Shown: piece after piece, positions 43,636-51,283 of the stretch
Position numbering within the stretch: the stretch's first letter is position 1
How the letters are laid out: every line of letters starts with the position of its first letter
Assembly (NCBI GenBank): GCA_000824825.2
Contig: LM655202.1
Span: forward strand, 98,995-162,994
DNA length: 64,000 bases
Direction of reading: 5' to 3'
From: Mesorhizobium sp. ORS 3324
GTDB lineage: Bacteria > Pseudomonadota > Alphaproteobacteria > Rhizobiales > Rhizobiaceae
The notes under the pieces: generated by a model
The model's database searches: none
What the model saw: the letters and a program-made list of their open reading frames with translations, nothing else
What the model was told of the DNA's origin: nothing
Program-made: the position numbers and the translations under genes

Positions 43636-46076
43636 GGGTTTCCTCCTTCTTGCCGGGTTGTCCCGGCGTCCATGCAATGCGCTGCGGCAATTGCTGCCTG
43701 GCCGAGCGCGACGCCGCCGTCACCGGCGGGCACCTCGGCGTGGGTAAGGACTTCGAATTCCTTCTCCTCGAGGCGGCGTGTCGTCTCTTCGAGCAGGACC
43801 CGATTGTGGAAGCAGCCGCCGGAGAGGGCGACCGTTTCGAAGCGCGGGCCGGTCTCGCCGGCGCGGCGCGCGAGTTTCAAAGCCATCGCGACAAGCACGT
43901 TCGCCAGCCCCTTATGGAACCGCGCCGCCATCACGCCGACGGGCGTCCGCAGGACGAGATCGCCCAGGATCGCATTCCACATCGCGACCGGCTCGACATA
44001 GGGGAGGCCGCTGCCTTTCAGATTGGGGATGGCGAGCGGATAGGCGAGTTCATCACCCTCCTCGACCATGGTTTTCCGGCAGACCATCGCCTCCAGGCGC
44101 ATCGCGGCCTCGCCCTCATAGGCTTGGCGTTCGAAACAGATGCCGAGGGCGGCGGCTACGGCGTCGAACAGCCGGCCGCATGACGATGCCGGCGGAGAGT
44201 TGACGCCGCCCTTGATGATGGCGTCGAGCGTGGCGCGCGGCTTGCCGGCAAGCGCCCGGAAGATTTCGAGTTCGCCGAAATTCATCGCAAACTGCGCCCA
44301 GCCCATCTCGGCCATCAAATGGGCGTAGAGGTTGCGCCAGGGTTCGCGCGAGGCCTGCGCGCCGCCCGGCATGGCGACCGGCTTGAAGGTTCCCAGCCTC
44401 TCGAAGCGGCGGTAGTCGCAAAGCAGGAATTCGCCGCCCCAGATCCCGCCGCCCCGCATATCGGTGCGCGCGCCGAAACCCAAGCTATCGAGCGCGATGC
44501 CGAGCACGGGCGGCGCGTTCAGAGGTCTGCCGTTCTCGGCGAGGCAGGCGGCTATGTGCGCATGATGATGCTGCACCTCGACAAGCGGGAGCTGCTGTGC
44601 CTGCGCGCGCTCCCGCGCCAGCTTGCCCGAGACATATTCGGGGTGCATGTCGCAGGCCAAGGCCTGTGGCTGGTGGTCGAACAGGTCGCGAAAAAGCGCG
44701 AGGTTCTTGCGATAGTCGTCGAAGGTCGCCGCGTCCTCGAGGTCGCCCTGATGCTGCGAGAGAACCGCGCGCCCGTCCTTGACCAGGCAAAAGGTCGCCT
44801 TCATCTCCGGGCCGAAAGCGAGGATCTGCGGTGCCGTCTCGAACCCCCGCGGCAGGCGGATAGAGGCGGGCGCGTGGCCCCGCGCGCGGCGCAGCACGCG
44901 GACCTTGCCGGCAGTGAGGCGCACGACGCTGTCGTCGACGCGGTTGGCGATGTCGCGGTCATGGATCAGGGCGAAGGGCGCGATCATCCCGAGCCTTGCC
45001 GCTGCCTGGGCGTCATCCGTCACCTGCGGCTCGTCGGAAAGGTTGCCGCTGGTCATCACCACCGGCCGGCCCATGCGGCGAAACAGAAGCACATGCAACG
45101 GTGTCGAAGGTAGCATGAAGCCGAGGGTCGACATGCCCGGCGCCACGCTTTCGGGCAGGTACTGCGGGCCTGGGGCATCGAGCAGGACGATCGGCGCCGC
45201 GGCCGAGCGCAGCGCCTGCTCTTCCTCGGAGGAGACCGCGCAGTATTTGCGGATCACGTCCATGTCCCGTGCCATCAGCGCGAAGGGCTTCCGGTCGCGG
45301 CGCTTCAATTGCCGTAACCTGGCGACGGCGTCGGCGCGCGTGGCGTCGCAGGCCAGCTGGTAGCCGCCAAGCGCCTTGATCGCGACGATCTCGCCTTTCT
45401 GGATCAGGCTCATCGCCGCATCGACATCGTCCAGCATCGAGTGCTGCTCGTAGCTCACCGCGCGTCCGTCGAAACGGACCAGCCTGGCCTTTGGCCCGCA
45501 GGCGTGGCAGGCGATCGGTTCGGCGTGGAAGCGCCGGTCGGCCGGCTCGCTATATTCGGCGGCGCAATCGGCGCAGAGTGGGTACGGCGCCATGGTGGTC
45601 GAGGCACGGTCGTAGGGAATGCCTCTCACGATGGTCAGTCGCGGGCCGCAATGCGTGCAATTGGTGAAGGGGTAGCGATAGCGGCGCGAGAACGGGTCCA
45701 GCGCTTCGGCCGCGCAAGCGGCGCAAATTCCGGCGTCGGGCGATATCTCCGTGCGGGCTTCGCCCGCCGCGCTTTCGACGATCCTGAAGCCTTCGTCCAG
45801 CCGTCCGACGAATGGAGAAAGCTCGATCGCCTCGATCGCCGCCAGGAGCGGCGGCTCACCGCGCAGTCGCTCGACCAGACGTTCGATTTCGCCGCGCGGC
45901 CCGCTTACCCGGATCAAGACACCTTCGCCGTCGTTGAGCACCTCGCCGTCGAGGCGGTATTCCCTGGCAAACCGCCATACCGTCGGGCGGAAACCGACGC
46001 CCTGCACCCGCCCGCGCACGCGGATCTGCAGGCTGACCCGCCGGTCTGCGATGTCGCGGGCGAGCATCGCCGTCAT
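43605..46076 (-). CDS. hypF: Carbamoyltransferase HypF
   Basis: 823 residues with all HypF modules: acylphosphatase-like (IRVRGRVQGVGFRPTVWRF, about 15-100), zinc fingers (CAACAAEALDP, NCTHCGPR, CADCAAEY, CHACGPK, about 115-190), YrdC-like domain (IVAIKALGGYQLACDATR; STPLHVLLF) and the Kae1-like carbamoyltransferase domain with VQHHHAHIAACLAENG (metal histidines) and VALSGGCFHNRVL. It activates carbamoyl phosphate and transfers the carbamoyl group to HypE. ATG 46076 overlaps the NHL gene stop; the open frame to 46310 lies inside that gene and is rejected. Confidence 0.96.
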   Translation of the reverse strand: MTAMLARDIADRRVSLQIRVRGRVQGVGFRPTVWRFAREYRLDGEVLNDGEGVLIRVSGPRGEIERLVERLRGEPPLLAAIEAIELSPFVGRLDEGFRIVESAAGEARTEISPDAGICAACAAEALDPFSRRYRYPFTNCTHCGPRLTIVRGIPYDRASTTMAPYPLCADCAAEYSEPADRRFHAEPIACHACGPKARLVRFDGRAVSYEQHSMLDDVDAAMSLIQKGEIVAIKALGGYQLACDATRADAVARLRQLKRRDRKPFALMARDMDVIRKYCAVSSEEEQALRSAAAPIVLLDAPGPQYLPESVAPGMSTLGFMLPSTPLHVLLFRRMGRPVVMTSGNLSDEPQVTDDAQAAARLGMIAPFALIHDRDIANRVDDSVVRLTAGKVRVLRRARGHAPASIRLPRGFETAPQILAFGPEMKATFCLVKDGRAVLSQHQGDLEDAATFDDYRKNLALFRDLFDHQPQALACDMHPEYVSGKLARERAQAQQLPLVEVQHHHAHIAACLAENGRPLNAPPVLGIALDSLGFGARTDMRGGGIWGGEFLLCDYRRFERLGTFKPVAMPGGAQASREPWRNLYAHLMAEMGWAQFAMNFGELEIFRALAGKPRATLDAIIKGGVNSPPASSCGRLFDAVAAALGICFERQAYEGEAAMRLEAMVCRKTMVEEGDELAYPLAIPNLKGSGLPYVEPVAMWNAILGDLVLRTPVGVMAARFHKGLANVLVAMALKLARRAGETGPRFETVALSGGCFHNRVLLEETTRRLEEKEFEVLTHAEVPAGDGGVALGQAAIAAAHCMDAGTTRQEGGNPCVSVFQDGS

Positions 46077-47266
46077 GGCGCGGCCTCCCAAAGCAGCACA
46101 CGGTTGTTTCCTGTGTCGGCCACGGCGACCAGGTCGCCGCGGACCGCTACGGCAAAGGGCCAGCACAGACTGTCGCGCGTGGCGGCCTCCCAGCGGTTGT
46201 CGCCCTTGGCGCCGAAACCGTCCTGGCCGGCGAGGGCGGTCGCCGGCGCATCCATGTCGATGTCCGCGAGCGGGAAACCGACGAGCCGCGAATTCGCGGT
46301 GTCGGCGCATATCAACGTGCCGTCCCGAACCGCAATTCCGTAGGGCATCTGCAAGGCCCGCTCGGTCGGATCATAGGCGGCGCGATTGTGATCGAGCTCC
46401 TCGAAATGCTTCTGGCCAAGGATGAAGCTGGCCGGCGCGCCGTCGGCATTGGGCATGCCGTTCCAGGCCATGATGCGGCTGTTTCCGGCGTCCGCGACGA
46501 AGATCCTGCCACCGGCCATGGCGATCGCATGGGGCCAGCGCATGCCGACGGCGCTCGCGCCGGTTCCAGCATTGTCGTCGCGCCCGATCATGTCCGGCTG
46601 GCCCAGCACAAGGTCCGCGGGCTGGCCATTGCGCTCAGGGAGGGAGTTCCAGACCAGGACGCGGCGGTTGCCGGTGTCGGCGACGAAAAGACGTCCGTCC
46701 GAGATCGTCACGCCATAGCACCAGTTCAGCGTGTCCGGGCCGGCCTGCCGGACGCCGCGATTGGCAAGGCCGCCGTTGAAGTCCGGCTGCCCGAGCACAA
46801 GGTCCGCCGGCTGATTGGAGATTTCCGGCAGCGAGTTCCAGATCAGGACGCGGTGGTTCCACGCGTCCGCCACGGCCAGCATATGGCCATCGCTGGCGAT
46901 GCCTGTCGGCATGTTCAACGTCGCCGGTCCCGGCCCGCCTTTCGCGTTTCGGCCTTCCGCGAAGAAGTCCGGCTGGCCGATGACAAAGTCCGCTGGAGCG
47001 TTGTCGGCCCGCGGAATCCGACGCCAGCCGAGCAGCCGATGGTGACCGGTGTCCGCCACCAGGAGGGGGCCGTCCGGTCCGGCGAGGCAAACGCCGCGCG
47101 GCCCGAACAATGTCGAGCGGCCGGGCGCGATCGGCACCGGCAGGCCGTTCGCAGCGACATGGTGGCCGAGCACGATGCTGGCGCCGGCGGGATCGAGCAG
47201 CGGCGCGGCCGGCAAGGGGACCGGGCAAGCCGGCCGGAAAGCGGGTGCGAGCGAGACGCGCGTCAT
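46073..47266 (-). CDS. NHL-repeat beta-propeller protein of the hydrogenase locus
   Basis: 397 residues forming six blade-like repeats. The blade motif VADTGNxRVLxW recurs as VADTGHHRLLGW, VADAWNHRVLIW, VADTGNRRVLVW, VADAGNSRIMAW, CADTANSRLVGF and VADTGNNRVLLW. Between them runs a second repeat, PADLVLGQPDF-like (five versions). No clear signal peptide, so cytoplasmic like the hydrogenase. NHL-repeat genes accompany group 1h hydrogenases in other bacteria as I recall; a role as assembly platform or quinone/partner docking is unproven. ATGA overlaps on both sides couple it to the NifU-Rieske gene and hypF. Confidence 0.88.
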   Translation of the reverse strand: MTRVSLAPAFRPACPVPLPAAPLLDPAGASIVLGHHVAANGLPVPIAPGRSTLFGPRGVCLAGPDGPLLVADTGHHRLLGWRRIPRADNAPADFVIGQPDFFAEGRNAKGGPGPATLNMPTGIASDGHMLAVADAWNHRVLIWNSLPEISNQPADLVLGQPDFNGGLANRGVRQAGPDTLNWCYGVTISDGRLFVADTGNRRVLVWNSLPERNGQPADLVLGQPDMIGRDDNAGTGASAVGMRWPHAIAMAGGRIFVADAGNSRIMAWNGMPNADGAPASFILGQKHFEELDHNRAAYDPTERALQMPYGIAVRDGTLICADTANSRLVGFPLADIDMDAPATALAGQDGFGAKGDNRWEAATRDSLCWPFAVAVRGDLVAVADTGNNRVLLWEAAP

Positions 47267-48132
47267 CTGGCGAGCCTCACCTCGACGCGGTTGCCGATGA
47301 CCTTGACCATGTGCGGCTGGAGCTGCACCTCGGGAGCAGTGAGGCATTCGCCGCTGGCAAGATCATAGCGGAAGCCATGCCACGGGCAGGTCACGATGCC
47401 GTCCTCGACCGCGCCGCCGTCAATTTCCAGGCCGAGATGAGCGCAGGCATTCTGAAAGCAGGAAACGACCGCTCCCTGCCGAGACAAAATCACGTTTTCG
47501 CCGCCGACCACCTGGCGAAGCATGCCGCCCTGCGGGATCTCGTCGAGCCGGCAGACAAGGTGCCAGCCATCCACGGCGCCAAGGGCAAACGGACTGACGA
47601 AACGTACGCTGTCGTTGGAGCCGCCGCCGGATCCCTTGACCTGAAGAATGTCGGTGATCTCCGGGCAGGCTTCCTCAACGGCCTTCTTGACGCCTGCATG
47701 GAAGGTCAGCGCGGAGGCGGGGCATCCGTCGCAGGCGCCGGTGAAGCGGACCTCTATGGCGGGCGGACGTATCGAAACGAGCTCGACATCGCCGCCATGG
47801 GAGGCGAGCATTGGCCGCACGCCATCGAGCGCTGCCTCGACCCGCTCGCTCAGGCTTGGCTTCAGGATGTTGTGACGCCGCAGCACGGCGTAGACGATCT
47901 CGTCCGCGACCGCGGTCTTCATGGCCTGCATCGCCGCCGGATCGGCTTTCAGAGCGCGGATCAGACGGCGAAATGCCTCGCCCTGCAGTTCCTCTATCGA
48001 TCGCCGGTAGGCGTCCACGGCGGCGCGCTGCGTCTCGTCCCAGGAAGTGAAAAGTGCTTCCAGCCGCTCGATGTCCCCGACGTATCCGGCAAGCGTCTCG
48101 CGATGGGTCGGAACGAGATCGACGGCGTTCAT
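47263..48132 (-). CDS. NifU-like / Rieske fusion protein
   Basis: 289 residues. N-terminal ~85 residues are helical with no motif. Residues ~90-165 are a NifU C-terminal domain: VRPMLASHGGDVELVSI and FTGACDGCPASALTF with its CxxC. Residues ~185-285 are a Rieske domain: CAHLGLEIDGG and CPWHGFRYDLASGECL give the two Cys-x-His ligand pairs for a [2Fe-2S] cluster. It could deliver Fe-S clusters to HhyS or, more likely given the Rieske part, carry electrons from the hydrogenase. It is coupled to the NHL gene by a 4-base overlap and sits between the tiny membrane proteins and hyp genes. Confidence 0.9.
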   Translation of the reverse strand: MNAVDLVPTHRETLAGYVGDIERLEALFTSWDETQRAAVDAYRRSIEELQGEAFRRLIRALKADPAAMQAMKTAVADEIVYAVLRRHNILKPSLSERVEAALDGVRPMLASHGGDVELVSIRPPAIEVRFTGACDGCPASALTFHAGVKKAVEEACPEITDILQVKGSGGGSNDSVRFVSPFALGAVDGWHLVCRLDEIPQGGMLRQVVGGENVILSRQGAVVSCFQNACAHLGLEIDGGAVEDGIVTCPWHGFRYDLASGECLTAPEVQLQPHMVKVIGNRVEVRLAR

Positions 48133-48140
48133 TTCCTATC

Positions 48141-48365
48141 CTACCGATACCGCAGGTCCTTGAAGAGGTATGGCTGCAGGGCGCCGCCCACGAGGCCGGC
48201 CACCGCCGCGGCGGCGACCACCGGGACACCGAGCTTGGCCAGGATGAGCAGCAAGGCGGCCGTGACCAGCGCACCGATCGCCGTCTGCCTGTAGACCTTG
48301 GCGGGCTCCGCAAAGAGCTTGCCCTTGAGGAACAGAAGGATCGAGCTTTTCGCCATTTCCCACAT
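48141..48365 (-). CDS. Tiny membrane protein of the hydrogenase locus, A
   Basis: 74 residues. An amphipathic, basic N-terminal part (KSSILLFLKGKLFAEPAKVYRQ) is followed by one or two hydrophobic segments (ALVTAALLLILAKLGVPVVAAAAVAGLVGGAL) and a short basic tail (FKDLRYR). Strong codon bias and exact packing between two genes (8-9 base gaps) argue that it is real. I recognise no family. It is a candidate anchor or quinone-side element for the otherwise soluble hydrogenase. Confidence 0.75.
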   Translation of the reverse strand: MWEMAKSSILLFLKGKLFAEPAKVYRQTAIGALVTAALLLILAKLGVPVVAAAAVAGLVGGALQPYLFKDLRYR

Positions 48366-48374
48366 GATTGAACC

Positions 48375-48587
48375 TCACCCGATAAGCGCCAGCAGGACCA
48401 GGCCGACAATGATGCCAGCCACGCCGCCCACCGGCCCGTAGAAGCTGCCCATCATCGCCGCCAGCTGGTTTCCGATCGCCTTTCCGCCGGTAGCGATGCC
48501 GCCGATGGCGCCGCCTATCCCGGACGTCACGACGCCGGCCACCAGGGCCAGTGCCGCTCCGCCTGCAGTCAGTTCAACACCTGTCAC
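48375..48587 (-). CDS. Tiny glycine-rich membrane protein of the hydrogenase locus, B
   Basis: 70 residues, almost wholly hydrophobic: two segments (GGAALALVAGVVTSGIGGAIG and GPVGGVAGIIVGLVLLALIG) separated by a Gly/Lys/Asn loop. The glycine-zipper pattern (GxxxG repeated) suggests helix packing or oligomer formation in the membrane. Spaced 9 bases from the next gene and 19 from the TPR gene. No family recognised; see finding on membrane tethering. Confidence 0.72.
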   Translation of the reverse strand: MTGVELTAGGAALALVAGVVTSGIGGAIGGIATGGKAIGNQLAAMMGSFYGPVGGVAGIIVGLVLLALIG

Positions 48588-48606
48588 GTCGTGCTCCCTG
48601 TTGTCC

Positions 48607-49644
48607 TCAGTTGAGATGATGCCGGACGGTCCCGGCCAGGCCGTCGGATGTCGCGGGCGGCGCCGAAAGCAGCTCGCGGTCGATCTGTTCGCAGGCCTCC
48701 GCCACGATGCGCGCCTTGTCCGTCTCGCCGGCGCTCATGAATATCTCCCGACATTCACGATAGTATTCGCGCGCTGCCGTCAGGTTGGCGCGGTTGCCGT
48801 CACCCGGCTGCGCGGGATCGTCGGGAAGGTTCCACAGGCAGTTCGCCTTATTGGCGATGGTGTTGGCGTATTCCAGCGGCATGGCCGCGCGGGTTCGCAC
48901 CTTGAGCGCCTCGTCATAGGCGTCGAGCGCCCGCAGATTGTTTTCCACCACATGACTCGACGAGGCATATTGCAGCGCGTTGCCGAGGTTGTTCTGCAGC
49001 ATCGCGTATTCGGCGGGATGGTCGATCAGGCTGACGCTCTTCAGCCCTTCCTCGAAAGCCTGCACGGCCAGCGCCTCGCGCATCCTGGCGCGACTGTCGG
49101 TGAAAGGCATGGACAGGAAGGCGGTCGCCAGGTTGTTTTGCAGGATGGCGAATTCCTTCGGGTACCTCGCGCGGTCGAATGTCCGCAGCGCCCGCTGATA
49201 GGCGGAGATGGCGTCGGTGATGCGCGCCCTGTTCAGGCCGACGAGATTGTGGATCGCCAGCCCGAGATTCATCTCCGCTTCCGCCAGTTCTTCCGGCCGG
49301 CCGAGATCGGCGAAGTGCCTGATCGCGCGTTCCAGTTCGGTCCGCGCCTTTTCAAGAGCTTCAGCACCCCCCTCCGGCAGGGCCAGCAGGGCGGTGGCGC
49401 GGCGAGCGGCGATGCGGGCGCCGAGCAACCGCTCGCCGGTCGGACAGATGGCTCCGGCCCGATCGTAGAGATCAATCGCGGCTTCGATCTGGTCGGGGGA
49501 TTTCGGGCGCTGCTGAAGACCCATCGCGATCTCCATCAGCATCTCGGCCCGTTCCTGCTGCGAGGCCAAAGAGTCGTCCGCAGCCGCCAACGCGGCGCGC
49601 ACCTCCTCCTCCACGCGAAACTGCCTCACCCGATATCCTCCCAT
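48607..49644 (-). CDS. TPR-repeat protein of the hydrogenase locus
   Basis: 345 residues of helical repeats. Recognisable TPR-like helices include AEAEMNLGLAIHNLVG, FAILQNNLATAFLSMP, YAMLQNNLGNALQYAS and EYANTIANKANCLWNL, spaced about 45-50 residues with A/G at packing positions. No signal or membrane segment. Likely a protein-protein docking factor for the hydrogenase or its maturation machinery. It is preceded by a 78-base gap, the only sizeable break between hhyS and hypB, so a second promoter may lie there. Confidence 0.85.
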   Translation of the reverse strand: MGGYRVRQFRVEEEVRAALAAADDSLASQQERAEMLMEIAMGLQQRPKSPDQIEAAIDLYDRAGAICPTGERLLGARIAARRATALLALPEGGAEALEKARTELERAIRHFADLGRPEELAEAEMNLGLAIHNLVGLNRARITDAISAYQRALRTFDRARYPKEFAILQNNLATAFLSMPFTDSRARMREALAVQAFEEGLKSVSLIDHPAEYAMLQNNLGNALQYASSSHVVENNLRALDAYDEALKVRTRAAMPLEYANTIANKANCLWNLPDDPAQPGDGNRANLTAAREYYRECREIFMSAGETDKARIVAEACEQIDRELLSAPPATSDGLAGTVRHHLN

Positions 49645-49722
49645 GCTGCTTGGCTGCAGCTCTATGGGGGCGGATGCTAGCAGCTTTTTGTATGTTGTCT
49701 ACTTGAATTACGAAGTGTAAAC
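49645..49722 (-). promoter_or_regulatory. Possible internal promoter region before the TPR gene
   Basis: This AT-richer 78-base gap interrupts an otherwise tightly packed operon. It holds the 11-base string TCAAGTAGACA (minus strand, 49696-49706), which also occurs 19-29 bases upstream of the activator gene start (55819-55829). A TTTACA hexamer lies upstream of it. Shared sequence in two gene-proximal gaps hints at a common signal, but no standard -10 box is evident. Confidence 0.35.
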
Positions 49723-50043
49723 TTAGTATGCAAAAAATGCGCCCCGGCCGACCAATCCGCCCTGAGCTTTGTCCCAGGTCACCTCGATTTCCCGGTCGTT
49801 CTCGTCGGCAATCCCGCTTGCGCGAAAGAAGTCGGGCGCGTGCGCGACCCGGTCGCCAGCCAGGTTCTTGCGTTTCAGGATATAGCCGCCGGCCTGCGCC
49901 AGCCGCACCGGCAGGATGAGAAGGTCGCTGTCGCGCCGGATCAGGACGATCCCGCTGATGCCATCGAAATATCGCTCATAGTCTTCGGCGGACACGTGCA
50001 GGCCGCCGCGGCTCACGCGAACCATGAAGCCGCCTGCGTTCAT
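49723..50043 (-). CDS. Small conserved-looking protein next to the maturation protease
   Basis: 106 residues, soluble, alternating strands: FMVRVSRGGLHVSAEDYERYF, GIVLIRRDSDLLILPV, GGYILKRKNLAGDRVAHAPDFF and REIEVTWDKAQGGLVGRGAF. It ends shortly before the gap upstream of the TPR gene. Its ATG overlaps the protease stop by 4 bases, so it is translated with it. I do not recognise the family, but its place inside the cluster suggests an accessory or maturation role. Confidence 0.75.
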   Translation of the reverse strand: MNAGGFMVRVSRGGLHVSAEDYERYFDGISGIVLIRRDSDLLILPVRLAQAGGYILKRKNLAGDRVAHAPDFFRASGIADENDREIEVTWDKAQGGLVGRGAFFAY

Positions 50044-50516
50044 CCGGGTCGATCCGTCCGGCGTTCAGCGACGATCCGTTCGATACGGCTGGCCACCGAC
50101 AATGCGGCCGCCGCGACGCTCGGACTGAGGTCCGTCCCGAAATCCAGATGCTCCGCCTCGATCAGGAACACGGTGACGTCCTGCGGGAAGGCTGCGCCAA
50201 AGATCCGCCGGCCGGCATGAAGCGCGGCATCCCAGCGGAAGTCGTGGAGATTGAGCCCTGGCGTATAGGGGCGCTCCAGTTCGCGGCCTGGAACTTCGTA
50301 GACGGCGCCGGCTTCGACGCCGGTGCGGGCCGCGTCCACCAGGACCAGCGATGTGCAGCCGCGAGCCGCGAACATGACGGCCATGCCGTCGGTTCCGGCA
50401 TCGAGCAGCTTGACGCCGGGCCCTTCCAGGCCGCCGGCGCGCAGCGCGCGGATCACCTCCGGCCCGACACCATCGTCCTGCCTGTTGAGGTTGCCGCAGC
50501 CGACGATCGCGATCAT
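50040..50516 (-). CDS. Hydrogenase maturation endopeptidase (HyaD/HybD family)
   Basis: 158 residues. IVGCGNLNRQDDGVGPEVIRAL carries the first acidic nickel-sensing position (QDDGVG), LLDAGTDGMAVMF the second, and LVLVDAARTG and LIEAEHLDFGTDLSP follow, as in HybD/HupD. It would trim the HhyL C-terminal tail after nickel insertion. ATG 50516 is chosen because the family starts there; the open frame to 50633 overlaps the upstream gene. Group-specific: only one such protease is present, matching a single large subunit. Confidence 0.9.
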   Translation of the reverse strand: MIAIVGCGNLNRQDDGVGPEVIRALRAGGLEGPGVKLLDAGTDGMAVMFAARGCTSLVLVDAARTGVEAGAVYEVPGRELERPYTPGLNLHDFRWDAALHAGRRIFGAAFPQDVTVFLIEAEHLDFGTDLSPSVAAAALSVASRIERIVAERRTDRPG

Positions 50517-50529
50517 GCCCGCCGGCCCG

Positions 50530-50847
50530 TCATATCCGCCACAGGCGGCACGACCACTCCGCCTCGACCGGCACCGCGAGTTCGGGAAGCTCGCAGAACC
50601 TCCGGTGGACGAGATAGTACATGCAGCTCTCACATGCCTGCCCTATCCCCTGATGCTCGACGGGGCGCAAGGTGAAGCCCGCGATCACGAGTTTCGCCGC
50701 CAGATCGTTTCCGGCCGCCCGCAGGCGGGCAATGACGGCGAGCACATCCTCGTGGCTGTCGGCCCGTGGAAAAGCTTCCGTGTCCGGCGATCGGGTCAGC
50801 AGCGTCTCGATGGTTTCACGCAACTGACCGTCGTCAATGGTCGTCAT
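50530..50847 (-). CDS. Four-cysteine hydrogenase-associated protein, paralogue 2
   Basis: 105 residues. The C-terminal half reads CESCMYYLVHRRFCELPELAV, then PVEAEWSCRLWRI at the end: four cysteines (CxxC, C, C) in the same pattern as the upstream neighbour at 50886-51200. The N-terminal half is helical and differs. The fixed cysteines suggest a metal or Fe-S site. Start ATG 50847 has a GAGG-like site just upstream. Family function unknown to me. Confidence 0.8.
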   Translation of the reverse strand: MTTIDDGQLRETIETLLTRSPDTEAFPRADSHEDVLAVIARLRAAGNDLAAKLVIAGFTLRPVEHQGIGQACESCMYYLVHRRFCELPELAVPVEAEWSCRLWRI

Positions 50848-50885
50848 CGCAGCCTCCGTCCAGAGCACGCCTGCGCAAGGGCACG

Positions 50886-51200
50886 TCAGATGCGCCAGAG
50901 CCGGCACCACCAGTCCGCGTCGACAGGCACCGCAAGCTCCGGCAAGTCGCACCATTCCCGGTGGACGAGGTAGTACATGCATTCCATGCAGCGCTGCTTG
51001 TCGGGCCCGTAGGGGTGGTCGACAAAGCCGCTGATGACCATCTTGCCCTGGACGTTGTTCGGATCGAGCTTGCGCAACTCGTCCAGAATCGCGGCGAACT
51101 CCTTTTCGGTTTCCGGAAAAGGCTCGGTCTGCGTCTCGAGGCCCGACCTCATCAGCTGCGCCATCTTGCGCAGCAGGGCGTGCTGTTGCTCATTGTTCAT
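50886..51200 (-). CDS. Four-cysteine hydrogenase-associated protein, paralogue 1
   Basis: 104 residues, first gene after hhyL. The C-terminal half reads CMECMYYLVHREWCDLPELAV, then PVDADWWCRLWRI at the end, matching its downstream paralogue in every cysteine and in LPELAVPV and CRLWRI. The N-terminal half is charged and helical (RSGLETQTEPFPETEKEF). Four cysteines could bind one Fe-S cluster or zinc. Position directly after the structural genes suggests an electron-transfer or assembly partner of HhySL. Confidence 0.8.
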   Translation of the reverse strand: MNNEQQHALLRKMAQLMRSGLETQTEPFPETEKEFAAILDELRKLDPNNVQGKMVISGFVDHPYGPDKQRCMECMYYLVHREWCDLPELAVPVDADWWCRLWRI

Positions 51201-51283
51201 CGGCTACCGTCCCCGACATTTGTGCAGCGGGCCGGCCGTCGGCGAGGCAGACGACCGGGCAGCGTCGTTGAAGCGGCAGGTGC

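Noticed and set aside
46077..46310. N-terminal extension of HypF
   Set aside because: The extra residues are Arg/Gly-rich out-of-frame translation of the NHL gene; the acylphosphatase domain begins right after ATG 46076.
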